A DNA stretch of 64,000 nucleotides from Scytalidium lignicola (GCA_002812745.2 NCSJ02000008.1:1-64000), one strand, 5' to 3'; numbered from the stretch's first letter, positions 12,400 to 24,066 are shown. The notes: generated by a model not told the origin, from the sequence alone. Made by a program: numbers and translations.

Positions 12400-15180
12400 A
12401 TAAGAAGTTATTAAGAAAGTTCAGATTTAACTTATAAGACAACATTAACTTTAATTACTTTATTATTGTTAATGTCTTTTATATTATTAACAAAAGAATA
12501 CATTATTAAACTAGTAAATAACTTTAAAATATCAATGTAAAACACATTTAAAATACTTTACAAGTATATTAAATTAACATTTATTTAAAACCTTTAAACT
12601 AGATTATAACTAATATTNAAAAAGAACTTTGTCAGTNAAAAAGTTTTAATAAAACATTACAATTATAAGAATAACTTTAAAAGTAGTCTTAATAAAAGTT
12701 TACAACTTAATTAATTATATTAAACAATATTATACACTTGTACAATATACTTACTAGATAATTATATGTCAAGGGTATTTGTACACAGAGTGAAGAGAGA
12801 CTAGGAGGCTGAAACATAATCAGAGACTAGCAGTAAGATAGCAGTTGGTTAGGTGTAGATTCGCTCTAAAACTCGGTGCTCTTCTAAAAATTACAAGATT
12901 GATCTCTGACTCCTGTCAAAGAGAAGGGGAAACCCCCCTCTTTATAGACGGGAGTCAGCAGCTAAGGAGCGGCTAGGACTCGGACTACTATCCTTTTCCC
13001 CCCTTCACGTGATTAGTGCACTAAGGCCTTGACATTATAATTGAAATTTATAATCTTAACAAAGATATAACTTTATAAATAGCATTTAAAGCTGTTAATG
13101 ATTTAGTAAAACCTGATAGACTTGTCCTTATATTACTAGTTTATAATACTTACTTATATATGTTAAAACTTAACATTTTAATTTCAATTAACTAAAGAAT
13201 TATAATGATCAAGAAAGTTATAAAAGAAATCAGCAAAATCAAGGTAAAATAACAAGTACAATATACAATTAATATGTATAATAACTTTAATGTAAATACT
13301 ACTTACAACTTATTATTAAATTCAAATGTTCTTATGTAAAAAACAAGAAATATAAGTTAAAATAGAAGTTAAGAAAGATTATACAAGTTTATAAGTATAA
13401 ACGNAAAAAATATATATATTAATATTACTGTATAAGAATATATTATTCAGGTTAACAATTATAAAACTATATTTCATGCTTATAAAAGGAATTAATAGAA
13501 TTGACTTATTAAAGTTAGAAATTATAATTATTNAAAAAGCACTAAAAGGAATTTAATAAGTTGACTATAACTGTTACTTTACTACTAACACTAATTATAA
13601 AGTATAAATGTAAAAATTTTGCAAATACCTTAAAATCATTGTTTTCTTGTAAAATAAGGAATTAGAACTTTAATTTATAACTTTATATTAAGCTGAAATA
13701 TCAGAATTACTTAAAAAAAAGCGTTTTCGAGGTTGTAAACCTTTAAAACATGTTTAACAATATATATATATTCAATGTTAACTTTATAAACAAAATCAAA
13801 AACAAAAGAATTAAAAAAGCTTTTNAAAAAGTCATACTTTATAGTACAAGCTTACAAGGACAATGAGAAGAAGCTTGTTTTAACTTAATTACTTACTATT
13901 CAACATGTTAACTAGTATATTATTCTCTATATTACTGTTATAAAGCATAAAGATATAAACTTGTACTTACAAGACATTTCACAAGTGTATATACAATCTA
14001 CTACCTTGTTAAATCAGGATTTCTATATATAACCACCTTTAAAGCTTATAAAACAACTTAATCTCTACAAAAGTTCAATTCTACAAGTTATAAAACTATT
14101 TTATAAAGTCTTTAAAGTTAAAAACTACTAGTTCTAAACTTATTACTCTTATCATATTAAAGTACTTACTATAAAACCATTAACATACAACCTTTGCTTA
14201 TTGTATAACATTAAACCTTTTGATGTTATAAGGCTTTAAACCAACAATACCTTATTTGTCAAAGATGCTTAATTTACTGAACTTGAGTAAGAACAACTGA
14301 AAAAGGCTAATTTCCTAGTAAAAGAACATAAAACATTAACTATTAACAAGGGAATCAAGTTTAATAAAGATATTATACAACTAAATAATACTAGAATTTC
14401 ATTTACTTAAAAGTGTTAGTATATTAATTTATAGTTTATAATCAAGAAATCAACTATTACAACAAGTTTATAAGGAATTATACACTAAAACCTTATTACT
14501 AAGGAATAATATATTGTATAATATACTTAAGAAGTATATATAACTTTAGTTTGCTAATTAGAAATATTATATAACTTATTGATAATTACTTAAGCTATCA
14601 ATCCTAGTTAAGAAGACATGAAATCATTGAATAAACACTTATAATAACAAATCCAGAATATTGTTAAAGGAATACAATTTATCAAGCTTAATAAAAAGAC
14701 ATTACAACTATTAATCTTTATAAATATCTTATTTGTGAATAACAAAAACTTATCATCACAAATTAACTATATTATAACACTTGTAGACTAAAAAGGAAAT
14801 GTAAATATATTATACTAGATATTAGTCAAGTATAAGAAGATTATACACAGTATTTTAACCTTAGAACTATACAGAATAACTTATGAGTTTAATATAAGAA
14901 TTATAATCAAGTCAATTATTAAAGGAATCCTTGAAATTAACCTCTTACTAATCATATACACAGATTTAAGGATATTATACAATTACCTTGTTAAGTTAAG
15001 AATTATACAGGAAAAGCAGTTCATGATCAATATGATATACCTTCGTTAAGTGTATGAACAATACTAGATCACTAAGGTATGATAGATTGAAGGAATTACA
15101 AATCCAGTTGATTCTATGACTAAAGGAAAGCCATCTAACACTCTAAAACAGTTGTTAAATATGAATAAAGTGTAATTGAA
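12400..15180 (+). pseudogene. Ty1/copia polyprotein relic (copy 2): integrase, RT, RNase H
   Basis: Conserved copia blocks can be read in order through stops. At 12.4-12.7 kb an integrase core with a KNFVS motif. At 13.06-13.4 kb the integrase tail IAFKAVNDL. At 13.83-14.3 kb an RT beginning with a VQAYKD block, then LYLQDISQVYIQST, DFYI*PP and YNLCLLY; the catalytic YVDD-type box is eroded to TNNTLFVKD. At 14.5-14.8 kb the tether region. At 14.82-15.18 kb RNase H, including LVKLRIIQEKQFMI and the tail SNTLKQLL. TAA and TAG replace Gln and Trp codons throughout. The solo LTR at 12,767-13,034 interrupts the integrase region. A 3' LTR follows at about 15,253. Confidence 0.85.
12767..13034. mobile_element. 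Solo LTR with 5-bp target duplication
   Basis: 268 bp, starting TGTCAAGG and ending CCTTGACA, perfect short terminal inverted repeats of LTR type. TTATA lies immediately outside both ends (12,762-12,766 and 13,035-13,039). The segment has far higher GC than its surroundings and contains aacccccctctttatag, a plausible promoter region. No internal retroelement sequence is attached, so it is a solo LTR left by recombination. It sits inside the integrase region of copia copy 2, so it inserted later. Confidence 0.88.
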
Positions 15181-15234
15181 AGTAGTAGAATAAGTAGAAT
15201 ATAATAATATAAGTAATAGAACAAAGAATCATAT

Positions 15235-15543
15235 GAAGGAGGGATTTGGAGTTATTCTCAATTAGGCAATTAGCATGCAATTAGGAAAACTCTATGAATT
15301 TGAACATTTTGAGAACTACAGCATACAGCCATTTTTAGAGTAACTCTAGTATTAGTAGAATAGTGGTTATGTACACATAATATTCACATGTCCCTGTAAG
15401 CTAGTCCTGATTAGGTAATAGAAACGAGTGAAGCTCCTACAACTTCGCTCTCCTACCCTTAATCATACAACAACCATGGAATAACACAACGAGTATATTA
15501 CATATAATTACGTACCGTACTTCGTGCTACAAGTGAACCGACA
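15235..15543 (+). repeat. Polypurine tract and 3' LTR of copia copy 2
   Basis: A purine run (gaaggaggga, 15,235-15,244) precedes an LTR-like segment from about 15,253 to 15,543 that aligns with 3,503-3,799. This orientation agrees with the plus-strand polyprotein relic upstream. The start is uncertain by about 10 bases. Confidence 0.65.
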
Positions 15544-17249
15544 ATTAAGTTATATAATATAGTATAAGCTATAAAATATATTTACAAATATATTTATAAA
15601 GGTTATAATTATTCAATACTCATTATTAAACTTAGTCAGAATAAGATTAAGCAATATATTCAAGCTTAATATATAAGCCTTATAAAGGTATTTACATGTT
15701 TTATAAAATATAAAATACATTAAGAATAACCTTTAATAACATATCTTCTTGTACACCTTCAAGAGGAATAATTTGTATGGTTTTATAATGATATAAGGTT
15801 AAATACTATTATAATTAAGCTTAAAGTGTAGAATTTGAAGCTTATAATGTTTTTTAAGTATAATGCTCAGTATGAAGATAATTGTCAATGATTATATTAA
15901 GAGTTTCCAAAGTATTATGTGTAGAATGTAAAGAATTAATGCTAACAACTTTGAAAACAAAGATATTCAATTAGTTGAATATATTATTATAACTTAATAT
16001 ATAAGGAGAGATTTTATCTATGGTTATTACTTACTTATGTACAAAGGCTATAATTGTTTGAGGAATTGTACATAGTTAATAATATTTAGCATTTAACATA
16101 TTATATTATGTATATCATTTGAGGATTAACTAAGAATAACTTAGAATAATTTTAATACTTTGAGAAAGTAATCTAATTTGATTTAACTAACTGTTTATAA
16201 ACTGTATTCTTTATAAGCTTATACTCTTGGCTAATAAGTAACCTTATAACTTTGTAAGATTGATTTAAGTTTTACTTATATGATGATTTATATTATTACT
16301 TAAGCTTTCTTCAGAATATAAGTTTCCTGTTAACATTATAAGATTTAAAATATGATTATAGTTTATATATACTTAACAAGAAACTTTATAATATACAATT
16401 AACAATGATTGACTTTAGTTTACCTTTATTTTCCTTTAATTAGTCTGTTATTCATAATTGAATTATATTAAAATACAATGTTGTAAAAGAAGTTATTATT
16501 ACCTTAATAATATAAGCTTAATTGAATTAAGATCAACGTAAGTACTTTAATATGATTATTATAATTATTAAGAATAAACTATAAATTACTTACTTTTACT
16601 TGTAAAGGTTAAAAGGGAATAATAAGACTTTTCTTTACAAAACCTTATACTATTACTTTTGTAAATTGGATAAGTATGTACTTTATATAGCTTTTACAAG
16701 AATTATAATACTTTTATTATTAGTCAACTGTACAATATACTTATAATTCTAAATCTTAATTAAGTTAAATAAAAGTTTTGTTAATTGTTGGTTTATCTTT
16801 ACAATGAATGTATATTTCCAATATATAAAGGTAATATATGTTGATATAATAATTGATTGTTGTTAGTTATAAGTAAGTTTGTATTATAATAGTTATATAA
16901 GGAGTACTGTTGTATAGTACTACCTTCCCTTATTATAACTAAACTAGCCTTATCTTATTTATATGTACATTTAATCTATATATAATTCTAGTTTATATAT
17001 GACTATGTTAACATTGATAACAACTAAAAGTAATAAAAATTGTAAAAGTTATAAAAATAGTAGAAAAACAATAGTAGACTGAAAAGACAATAGTAAATAT
17101 AAAGGCTTTTGTAAGTGTACAAAGGTATTATAAAAAGCTTTGTAGTTCTATCTTACTTTTAAACTCTTTATAGTATTCTTATAACTTTATAACCGTTTTT
17201 AAACTCTTATAACATCTTTAATTCCTTTAATTTCAAGCTCTTTTCATTT
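15544..17249. other. AT-rich degraded DNA, no recognisable gene
   Basis: Stops in every frame and no domain or repeat that I can name. It adjoins the minus-strand copia relic, so part of it may be that element's 3' region and LTR. Confidence 0.55.
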
Positions 17250-18060
17250 TACTTATTCTGTTATATATAAGTTAACTTTATTCTTGTCAATTAAGTCTTT
17301 AAGTACTTTACAAGCTTTAGATTTCATTATAGAATTTGTGAGGTTATTATTACTATTGATTTACTTAACCTTAGTAATCTCCTGATGTTTATATGATTAG
17401 TATAAACATATAAGGTCTACTATAAGTCATTTCTCCTATATAATATCCAATTTGATAAAGCAATTGTATAATGACTTTGAATCAGTGTAAAGAACAAGTA
17501 GAATAGTCATTTTAAGGATTTTCTTAATAGTTAACTTTAAAGCAATTTTAATATTGAATCCATAAGTTATAGTATAGAGTTCTAAGGCTAGTACACTTCT
17601 GGTAATCCTCTTGCATTTGATTAAAGACTAGTAAACAATATTTCCCTTCATATTAACATTTGCAAGTATGATTATGTACTTAATTTATGAGGAGAAGTTT
17701 ATATTGTTTACAAAAGAAGTGTTTGTAAACATTAATAACTAAAGAGAATTGTAGTCAAATAGTATATACTTAAGGCCTCTTTCAACATTGTCAATTTGTT
17801 ATTGTAAATGTTTGTTAAGTGCTTTAACGNTTTTTTTCTTGAGGATTAACTATTTAAGTAACAAAGAAAAAAATCAAAAATAACCTTTAGTTAGTTAACA
17901 ATAGTTATGTATACTCCTTAAGCTCTTTGAATTATATACTAGTCTTTAAGTATTATTGCCTTTTGTAAGATTCCTCTTGTACTAACAAAGTTTAATAGTT
18001 AAGAGTTGACAAGCTTAAGGTTTTTGTATTATTATTCTTGGTTAAAGGAAATTAAGTTAT
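17250..18060 (-). pseudogene. Ty1/copia RT-tether and RNase H relic (copy 3), minus strand
   Basis: Read on the minus strand from 18,060 downward: LKLVNS, then VSTRGIL, YIIQRA, an ALKHL/NIYNN region, then KCK-type VLALELYTITYGFNI, LYTDSKSLYNCFIKLDI and KVLKDLIDKNKVNL, ending near 17,257. These blocks match the C-terminal third of copia polyproteins and copies 1 and 2. TAG and TAA occur at Gln, Arg and Trp positions. The relic stops at the left LTR of the gypsy element. The preceding polyprotein segment resumes beyond the right LTR at 22,885, so the gypsy element inserted into this copy. Confidence 0.8.
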
Positions 18061-18062
18061 CA

Positions 18063-18453
18063 TGTTACGGGTTTTACCTAACAAGTGATTGGTGTGGGCC
18101 TGAGGCTCGATACACAGCAGAGTGTATATAGAGAACCTAGCAATCACGTGACATGATTGGGACCCGGGGGACCTGGAGGGTCTAAGGGGTCCATGGACCT
18201 ATAAGACCTGTAAAGTCCAAGGGGTCCATGGACTTATAGGACTTATAAGGTCCAAAGGGTCTAGCAGGATTTCATTGTCTATATAAGCACACTGTAAGAA
18301 CATAAGAGTAGACTCCTTGTGTTCAACCTAAATACATTACTAGATCCTACCTTTAACTTAATCACCTGCTTGTATATCACACATTTCCACTGTCCTTGAA
18401 CATCTACCTTACCCTAGGCTATCCAGTGACTTGGATAACATAGTTTTATAACA
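18063..18453 (+). repeat. 5' LTR of the gypsy element
   Basis: 391 bp. It shares with the right LTR the blocks cctaaatacattact, cactgtcc.tgaacatctac and a gtagtttt/tagtttt end. It retains more C and G than the right LTR and carries an extra tandem repeat (18,181-18,262), which accounts for much of its additional length. Confidence 0.85.
18181..18262. repeat. 35-bp tandem repeat inside the 5' LTR
   Basis: Two full units (18,181-18,215 and 18,216-18,250) and a partial third unit. Each unit contains aaggggtccatggac followed by a tata.gac/act word. The pattern is absent from the right LTR, where the corresponding stretch is shorter and diverged. Confidence 0.75.
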
Positions 18454-18476
18454 TTTTGAACATTACTTATCTTGAT

Positions 18477-19816
18477 GAATCAGGATTTGAAAACAAGCAC
18501 ATCAGTAGATAATAACAACGAACAACAACCTGAAGAAGATTCTAAAGAAAACTCTAAAGAAGAATCTAAAGAGGGATTTGAGGAAGTATCTGAGGAAAGT
18601 TCAGAAGATAGTTCTGAAGAAGATCAAGGTAAGGACTAGATTATCGAGGAAACTAACATCTAAGAAGGAGTATTAAAGGAAGTTGTTATATTACCAAAGC
18701 AACTTACTAAGTCAACAAAAGAATTAACTGTTGAAGAATCATCAAAAGCTTTAAAGAAGAAGTTAACACCTCCATTACCTAAACTTAACCTAGAACCAGT
18801 TCAAGTACCAAAAGCTCTAAACTTAAACCCTGATCCAGACTTTGAGCTAGAAGACAACGTTGAACAAGTTCTAATAACAACATTTAGAGAAGTCAAAATC
18901 ACCAAGCTAGACTTATTCTATAAGGACAAAAAGAAGCTTAAGGTGTATCTTGCTTAGACAAGAACTTATTTGGTATTAAATGACTACTTATTGCTTGAAG
19001 ACATATATAAGGTTCTGTAAGTATCAACATACTTGAAAGGAGTAGTTAAAACTTAGTTTTAACCCTTTAAGGACAAATAGTTTACTACTAATAGAGGAAT
19101 AACAAACTAAGGAGTAAGAAACATTCTTAGAAGCTAAGAAAACTACATAGGAGAACTTAAACACTTGTATGAGAATGTTAACAAAAAAAAGGAATGTTAA
19201 AAAACAATTGACTTACCTTAAGCAAACCAAAAGTCTTAATAAATATACAATACTCTATTACTAGTATACAGTATTAATCAACTAAAGAGAAGAAGTATAT
19301 ATATACTAGTATAAGACTAGACTAAAGGATTTTATCAAAGAAGAATTGTATTAACAACTTGTTATTATTACATTTAATACTCTTGTTGACTTGTCCATCA
19401 AGATTAAGAATGAACAATACAAGATAATCTTAGACAAAAAGAGTAAATCATACTTTAATCAAAGAAAGACTAATAATAAGAAGGATTATGAAGACCTTAT
19501 AAAGTTAAATATTATGAAGAAAGGAAAAACCTTTAAAGGAAAGAGAAAGAAACACTTTGGAAGAAAAAGCAAAAAAGGGAATTCCTTTAGAATTTCTCCT
19601 AAAGAACTTGACAACAAGAGAAAGAACAAATTGTGTTTTAAGTACAAACTTTCTAAGTATATAGTAAATACTCATAAGAAGGATATTAAGTTGAGCTTAT
19701 TGGTTAAAGTTAAAGCTATGAGAATCCTGAAGATTATGGACATCTTGTTAGAATCATCAGAGGAAGAGAGCTTAAATGAGGAAGAGAACTCCTTAGAAGA
19801 AGAAGAGGAACAGTAG
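18477..19816 (+). pseudogene. Gag-like region of the gypsy element
   Basis: After the LTR an acidic reading frame (NQDLKTSTSVDNNNEQQ, then SKEESKEGFEEVSEESSED) runs with stops. The longest surviving open piece is 19,391-19,816. That piece is lysine-rich, contains CFKYKLSKYIVNTHKKD, a damaged CCHC zinc-knuckle arrangement, and ends in an acidic EEE tract. Gag proteins bind the genomic RNA through such knuckles. Loss of the second Cys and of the spacing shows that it is not functional. I cannot place capsid or protease boundaries. Confidence 0.6.
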
Positions 19817-21337
19817 AATTTGATAACCATACCAGAAACTACTGTTGAAACTGATGCAGATGAAATGGCAATAACAAGAATCCTTGAAACAAGTTTTGTA
19901 CTAATAAGAAGGACTCAGCATATAAGATACCCTCAGAATCAAGAGGAGGCTATTAGCTCAAATAGATGAAAGTCTATGTTAAGAATCAGTAGAATCTAGA
20001 TGATTATGTTAATAGAGTTTAAAGTTATACTAACAGAGTAATATCTTGTTTTTAAAGAATTATTAGTCTTGAAATATTATCTCATGATTAATATAAGAGG
20101 ACTAAGAGGATAGGAAATCCTGGACAAAAGCCAACTCTATAAAACCATATAATAAGAAGAAGTGACTGTTGAAAAACAAAAACTCAATCTTGAAGATCTT
20201 ACTTTAGTTTATAAAACTAATTTACAAAGTATTGTTATAAAGAAAGGATCACATAAATTCCTCTTACTAGTAAAAAGAATTTAGATCTAGAACAACTTCA
20301 ACTAAATACTCAAGGATACCTGGATAGTAATAGAAGAAGGATTAAACTATGTTATATAAGGATAATATAACATTCAACATAAAAGACTTCTAATGATAAC
20401 TTTCTGATAAGACTAATTAAAAGTAAAAACATAGTACAGAAAAATCTAAGGTTTAAGAAAATCAGTAGAACAATTACTTGAAGCTAAACAATATCATACT
20501 CAACAAGAGCAAAGAGAATTAATGGAAATTATTATTGAACAAGCCAACTAGAATATAAAAGCTTTACTTACAGTTAACAAACTAGAGAAGGATTCACTAC
20601 CTTTAGAATTACTTATTATGTTACCAGNAAAAAAACGAATTAATAAAAAGAATCAATCAACAGTTTAACCAAGAAGTAATAATATACCCTTTAAATTTTG
20701 CAGAAAGAATTCTTAAGGAAAGTAATGTCTTAATCATTAAGATAAGAGAATACCTTGGAAATTAAATAATAAAATAAGTACAAGATATATATACATTTAT
20801 AGAAGATGAAAGCTTAGATAAACTAAGACTGCAAAATCTTAGTAAAAGATAAACAATACTGTTTGAAGAACTTTAAGAAAATGCTAAAGATTTAGAAATT
20901 AAAGATGACATATCAGTTAATAATGCTAGAAATATCAATCTTTACTTTATGAATAATAAAAGTTCATTATATATCAATATAATGCTATGTNAAAAAGTTA
21001 ATAAGAGCCTTGATTAATTCAAAAGTTAAAAAGAACTTTATCAGTGAACAAGTCATAAAATGACTTAAGCTTAGTACAAGAGTTAAGGATAACAACTACT
21101 TGATATCATTAGTAAACAGTATTAAGGTTTAAAAGCATGTTAATATTCAAACTTAGAACTTAGATATAAGGTATAACAAAAGCTACCAGGAGAAGATATC
21201 TTTTGATGTTATGAGGTTGAGAACATATTAGGTTATATTAGGAATTGAATAGATAAAGAAGTATAATCTAATAATTGATTAAAGAATAAGTATGATTACC
21301 TTCTTAGAAGAAACTATGTCTTTAAGAGTTATTTATA

Positions 21338-21560
21338 TCAATAAGATTATAAAATACATACTTGAAGAATATTATGAATGGCTAAAGCTATTTACAAAAA
21401 GACTTGATGATTCAGCCTTACCTGAGTACAAACTATAAGATCATAAGATAAAGCTCAAAAAGGAGTTCAGACTAGCCTACAGACTAATTTACCAAACAAC
21501 TCTTATTGAGGATAAGACAACAAAAAAATAATTACTCAAGAAAATAGTTCTTAAAGNTTT
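21338..21560 (+). pseudogene. Start of gypsy reverse transcriptase, truncated
   Basis: The frame reads INKIIKYILEEYYEWLKLF, then DDSALPEYKL*DHKIKLKKE, RLIYQTTLIEDKTTKK and LLKKIV. This is the conserved lead-in to fungal gypsy RTs (usual form: EYxEWxxLF, ALPxHxPWDHxIxL, GPIYxxSxxE, LDENLxKG). The stop sits at the Trp of the PWDH motif. The match ends at about 21,560 next to an N, and no catalytic YxDD region follows, so most of pol has been lost. Confidence 0.75.
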
Positions 21561-21949
21561 ATAAACCTTTAATATATAAATTAAAATTATTAACAATAAT
21601 TAAGATATATCTTGTTTTTTATGTTTTACTTCTTGAATTAACACTTGAAAATATTTAAATATTAATATTAGAAGAAGTCAATTTAGAAAGAGAATACAAA
21701 GTTGAGAAAATTATTAGTTATAAAATATATTATAAGAAATTATAATACTTAATTAAATAGATAAAGTATCTAAAGAATAAGAATAGATAAGAACTTACTT
21801 TTAATCTTATAAGTTATGAGGAGTTATTAAAAGGATATTATTAAACTTATCTTAGAACAGATTTCCAGGTGATAAAATTACAAGGTTAAAGAAGAAGAGG
21901 TTAACAACAAAGGAAGAAGTTACCCTTAAGTTAAGAGAATACAACTCTA

Positions 21950-22305
21950 GAGGTTATAAAGAACTCTGTTTCTCTTGCCTCTCTTTCTTCTCCTTAACGT
22001 CTAGTTCATCCAAGGTCTTTAAACCATAATAAACTATCTTTTCAGCATACCTCTGGAGAAAGACTTACTGTTTATCCAGGCAAGCAAGACAAGCAACAGC
22101 CTTAGCCAAGGCTTGAGAAGCCTGGGTTAAGGCATAAGAGGTCTTCTCACACTTAGAAGAAAGGCATTCGTCCTCCTGTTTATACAACTCCTAGGAGGGT
22201 ATATAAAGGTATTTGCCATCACATTTTCAGCCGTTACAAACGCATTCACCACAATGATCAGAATTAAGAACCATCTTACATAGCAGTCCTTTTCATTCAC
22301 AATAT
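21950..22305 (-). pseudogene. Relic of an antisense accessory ORF of the gypsy element
   Basis: Read on the minus strand, one frame gives NSDHCGECVCNG*KCDGKY, then a QEDECLSSKCEKTS region, ALTQASQALAKAVACLACLDKQ and YGLKTLDELDVKEK. The pattern CGxCxxxGxxCD followed by a heptad-rich coiled-coil and a terminal LxxLDELE block is familiar to me from ORFs carried antisense near the 3' end of many fungal LTR retrotransposons; no search was possible. Three in-frame stops at most interrupt it. It is less AT-rich than its surroundings. The function of the intact protein is unknown. Confidence 0.55.
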
Positions 22306-22524
22306 ATACAAGGCATTACTTTGATCCTGATGTTTTGAATATAAATACTAAGACTTAATCTTTCTTGGTATTTCCTTGATCATAATCATTCTAGTAAATT
22401 ACTATCATTAGAATAATGATGTTTTAGTAGCATGTTTAAAAGAAGNAAAAGACTTACAGAATAATAAGATTGTTCATGATGATATCTTAAGCATCAAAGC
22501 AACGCTAGTACAAAAAGGGGATAA

Positions 22525-22884
22525 TATTATGGATTTGACCGAACAAGCTAATTGGTGTAAGCCTAAGGCTTGGTACACAACAAGTGTACACAGAGAACCT
22601 AACAATTAGGAAGTCATATAATTAAGATCTTTGTATTAGAGTAATCCAGTGATCTAAGTATCTAGATTAAGGGATTATAACAATCCAACGATCCAATTGT
22701 ATTCTATTATCTATATAAGCATGCTGTAGAAACATGAGGGTAGACTTCTCATGTTCAACCTAAATACATTACTAAATCCTACCTTTGACTTAGTCACCTG
22801 CTCAAGTGTCTCCTGTTTCCACTGTCCCTGAACATCTACCTTACCCCTGCTATCCAGTGACCTGGATGGTGTAGTTTTGTAACA
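22525..22884 (+). repeat. 3' LTR of the gypsy element
   Basis: 360 bp starting tattatgg, the RIP-shifted form of TGTTACGG, and ending gtagttttgtaaca. It is more mutated than the 5' LTR at the left end and less so at the right end. Confidence 0.85.
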
Positions 22885-23060
22885 TTATATAAGTTGAAAT
22901 TAATAGTATATTTAATATTAATTTAAAGAATCTTTTCCTTTTTAATAACTTTATTCTTGAATATCTTTTTAAGATATTGTTATTAATTATTATAATGTAT
23001 TTCAGATATAATAAGTTTCTTCTTAACATTATAACTATATACTAACATATCTTCACNTTT
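22885..23060 (-). pseudogene. Upstream part of copia copy 3, displaced by the gypsy insertion
   Basis: On the minus strand the frame reads YLKKIFKNKVIKKEKIL*INIKYTINFN. This fits the copia segment FLTKERExLTxxKPIKFN that should directly precede the sequence ending at 18,060. The reading frame is interrupted only by the 4.8-kb gypsy element. Confidence 0.55.
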
Positions 23061-23182
23061 TTAGAACTCTTTGTATATGTTTATATATTGTATAATTAAT
23101 TATAAACTCTCTTCTTTTTACAATAATCAATTTATATTAAAGATGATAAAGGTTATTCAGATTGACTATATATACATAAGAT

Positions 23183-23437
23183 GTGATAATCTTTCCTTTA
23201 AAATATACCTTTATTTGGAACTTTATATTGTATTCAGGTAAAGGTGTTGAAAGTAAAGATATTCTAGCTGGTCATTGTATATTAGTCGAATTGGAGGGCA
23301 AATTGGATAGCAAAAATGACAGTAAAACACTTGATGAACATTCAGTTAAAGCCTCTGGAGATGTAACAATTACAAAAGATGGTAATTGTTCTGTTAAAGT
23401 AAGAGTTCAAGATATAAGTCGAATTCTAGGTCGTTGA
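23183..23437 (+). CDS. Hypothetical 84-residue ORF at the isochore edge
   Basis: The frame is open for 84 codons, with ordinary amino-acid composition after residue 18 (GKGVESKDILAGHCILVELEG, then KASGDVTITKDGNCSVKVRV). I do not recognise a family. A possible splice acceptor (tattcag, ending 23,238) precedes GTAAAGGTGTTGAAAG, so the first 18 residues may not be coding. It lies where AT-rich DNA gives way to balanced sequence and could be a fragment of a gene truncated by the retroelement block. Low confidence. Confidence 0.25.
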   Translation: MIIFPLKYTFIWNFILYSGKGVESKDILAGHCILVELEGKLDSKNDSKTLDEHSVKASGDVTITKDGNCSVKVRVQDISRILGR

Positions 23438-24066
23438 ATAAAGGTTGAGGGGTTTGAAAGCTGTTTCGACTTCTTAGAAGGTGCCTTTTTGGTTGTCTTT
23501 TTGGATTTTGGACATAGTATATTACATTCGATATCTAACGGTAAAATAACACGAAAAACAAGTGTAGAAACGCGTTGTATAGTAAGCAATTGATTGATTC
23601 TATCCTACGCATTACTTTTCTATAGTACGCACACCAAAAAGTGGTGTACGGGGCTCTNTTTCGCGAAAAAACAGGCTGAATGTGCATATGACAGTAGCTG
23701 GCGACAATAATTGTAACCGAGAAGTCGAAATAGGTTCACTGGCCCAATGTGCCCAAACCCCGTGCACCATTGCTCACCTGCTTCCCCTTCGCCTCACCCT
23801 TTCCCACCTCCGCCTCACCTTACTCACCTTAACTCACCCAATATTGCCGATAAAGCAACTTTGCTCACCTTTCCGAGCAGAAACAGATTTTCTTCATCTC
23901 AGGATTGGCGTGTGATAATCACCTGTTACTATTCATGATATTACGCTATTCACGACTTCATCAGCGCAGCCGGGCATTCCCCACTCCGTTGAGACTATGT
24001 AGTCCATTTGGCTTGCAAGGAAAGGAACCTCATACCCCTATATTGGTTATGTCTGACAGAAAGTGT
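23438..24066. other. Isochore boundary, no gene; small palindromes and CTCACC-rich tract
   Basis: Base composition changes here from AT-rich to balanced. The stretch has a short stem (acaccaaaaagtggtgt, about 23,628-23,644), a palindrome tttcgcgaaa beside an N at 23,658, and a pyrimidine-rich tract (about 23,770-23,870) with seven CTCACC words. I see no supported reading frame. Confidence 0.5.

Larger units (their letters stand above)
18063..22884 (+). mobile_element. Ty3/gypsy LTR retrotransposon, internally deleted and RIP-degraded
   Basis: 4,822 bp bounded by LTRs at 18,063-18,453 and 22,525-22,884. The left LTR starts TGTTACGG; both LTRs end in TAACA. A purine-rich tract (caaaaaggggata, 22,511-22,523) adjoins the right LTR. 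The internal part has a gag-like region at 18.47-19.8 kb, degraded sequence to 21.3 kb, the opening of a gypsy reverse transcriptase at 21.34-21.56 kb, and then a jump to an antisense accessory-ORF relic at 21.95-22.3 kb. The rest of RT, RNase H and integrase is missing, so the element is dead and was non-autonomous before RIP or lost pol by deletion. The flanks (ttatc and ttata) are only a near match, so a target duplication is not secure. Confidence 0.85.

Noticed and set aside
18057..22889. Target-site duplication for the gypsy element
   Set aside because: Flanks read ttatc/ttata with an offset base. This is not exact, so it is not claimed.
1..23440. Centromere or subtelomere
   Set aside because: AT-rich transposon blocks also occur interstitially. 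There is no TTAGGG array and no other centromere evidence in the sequence.
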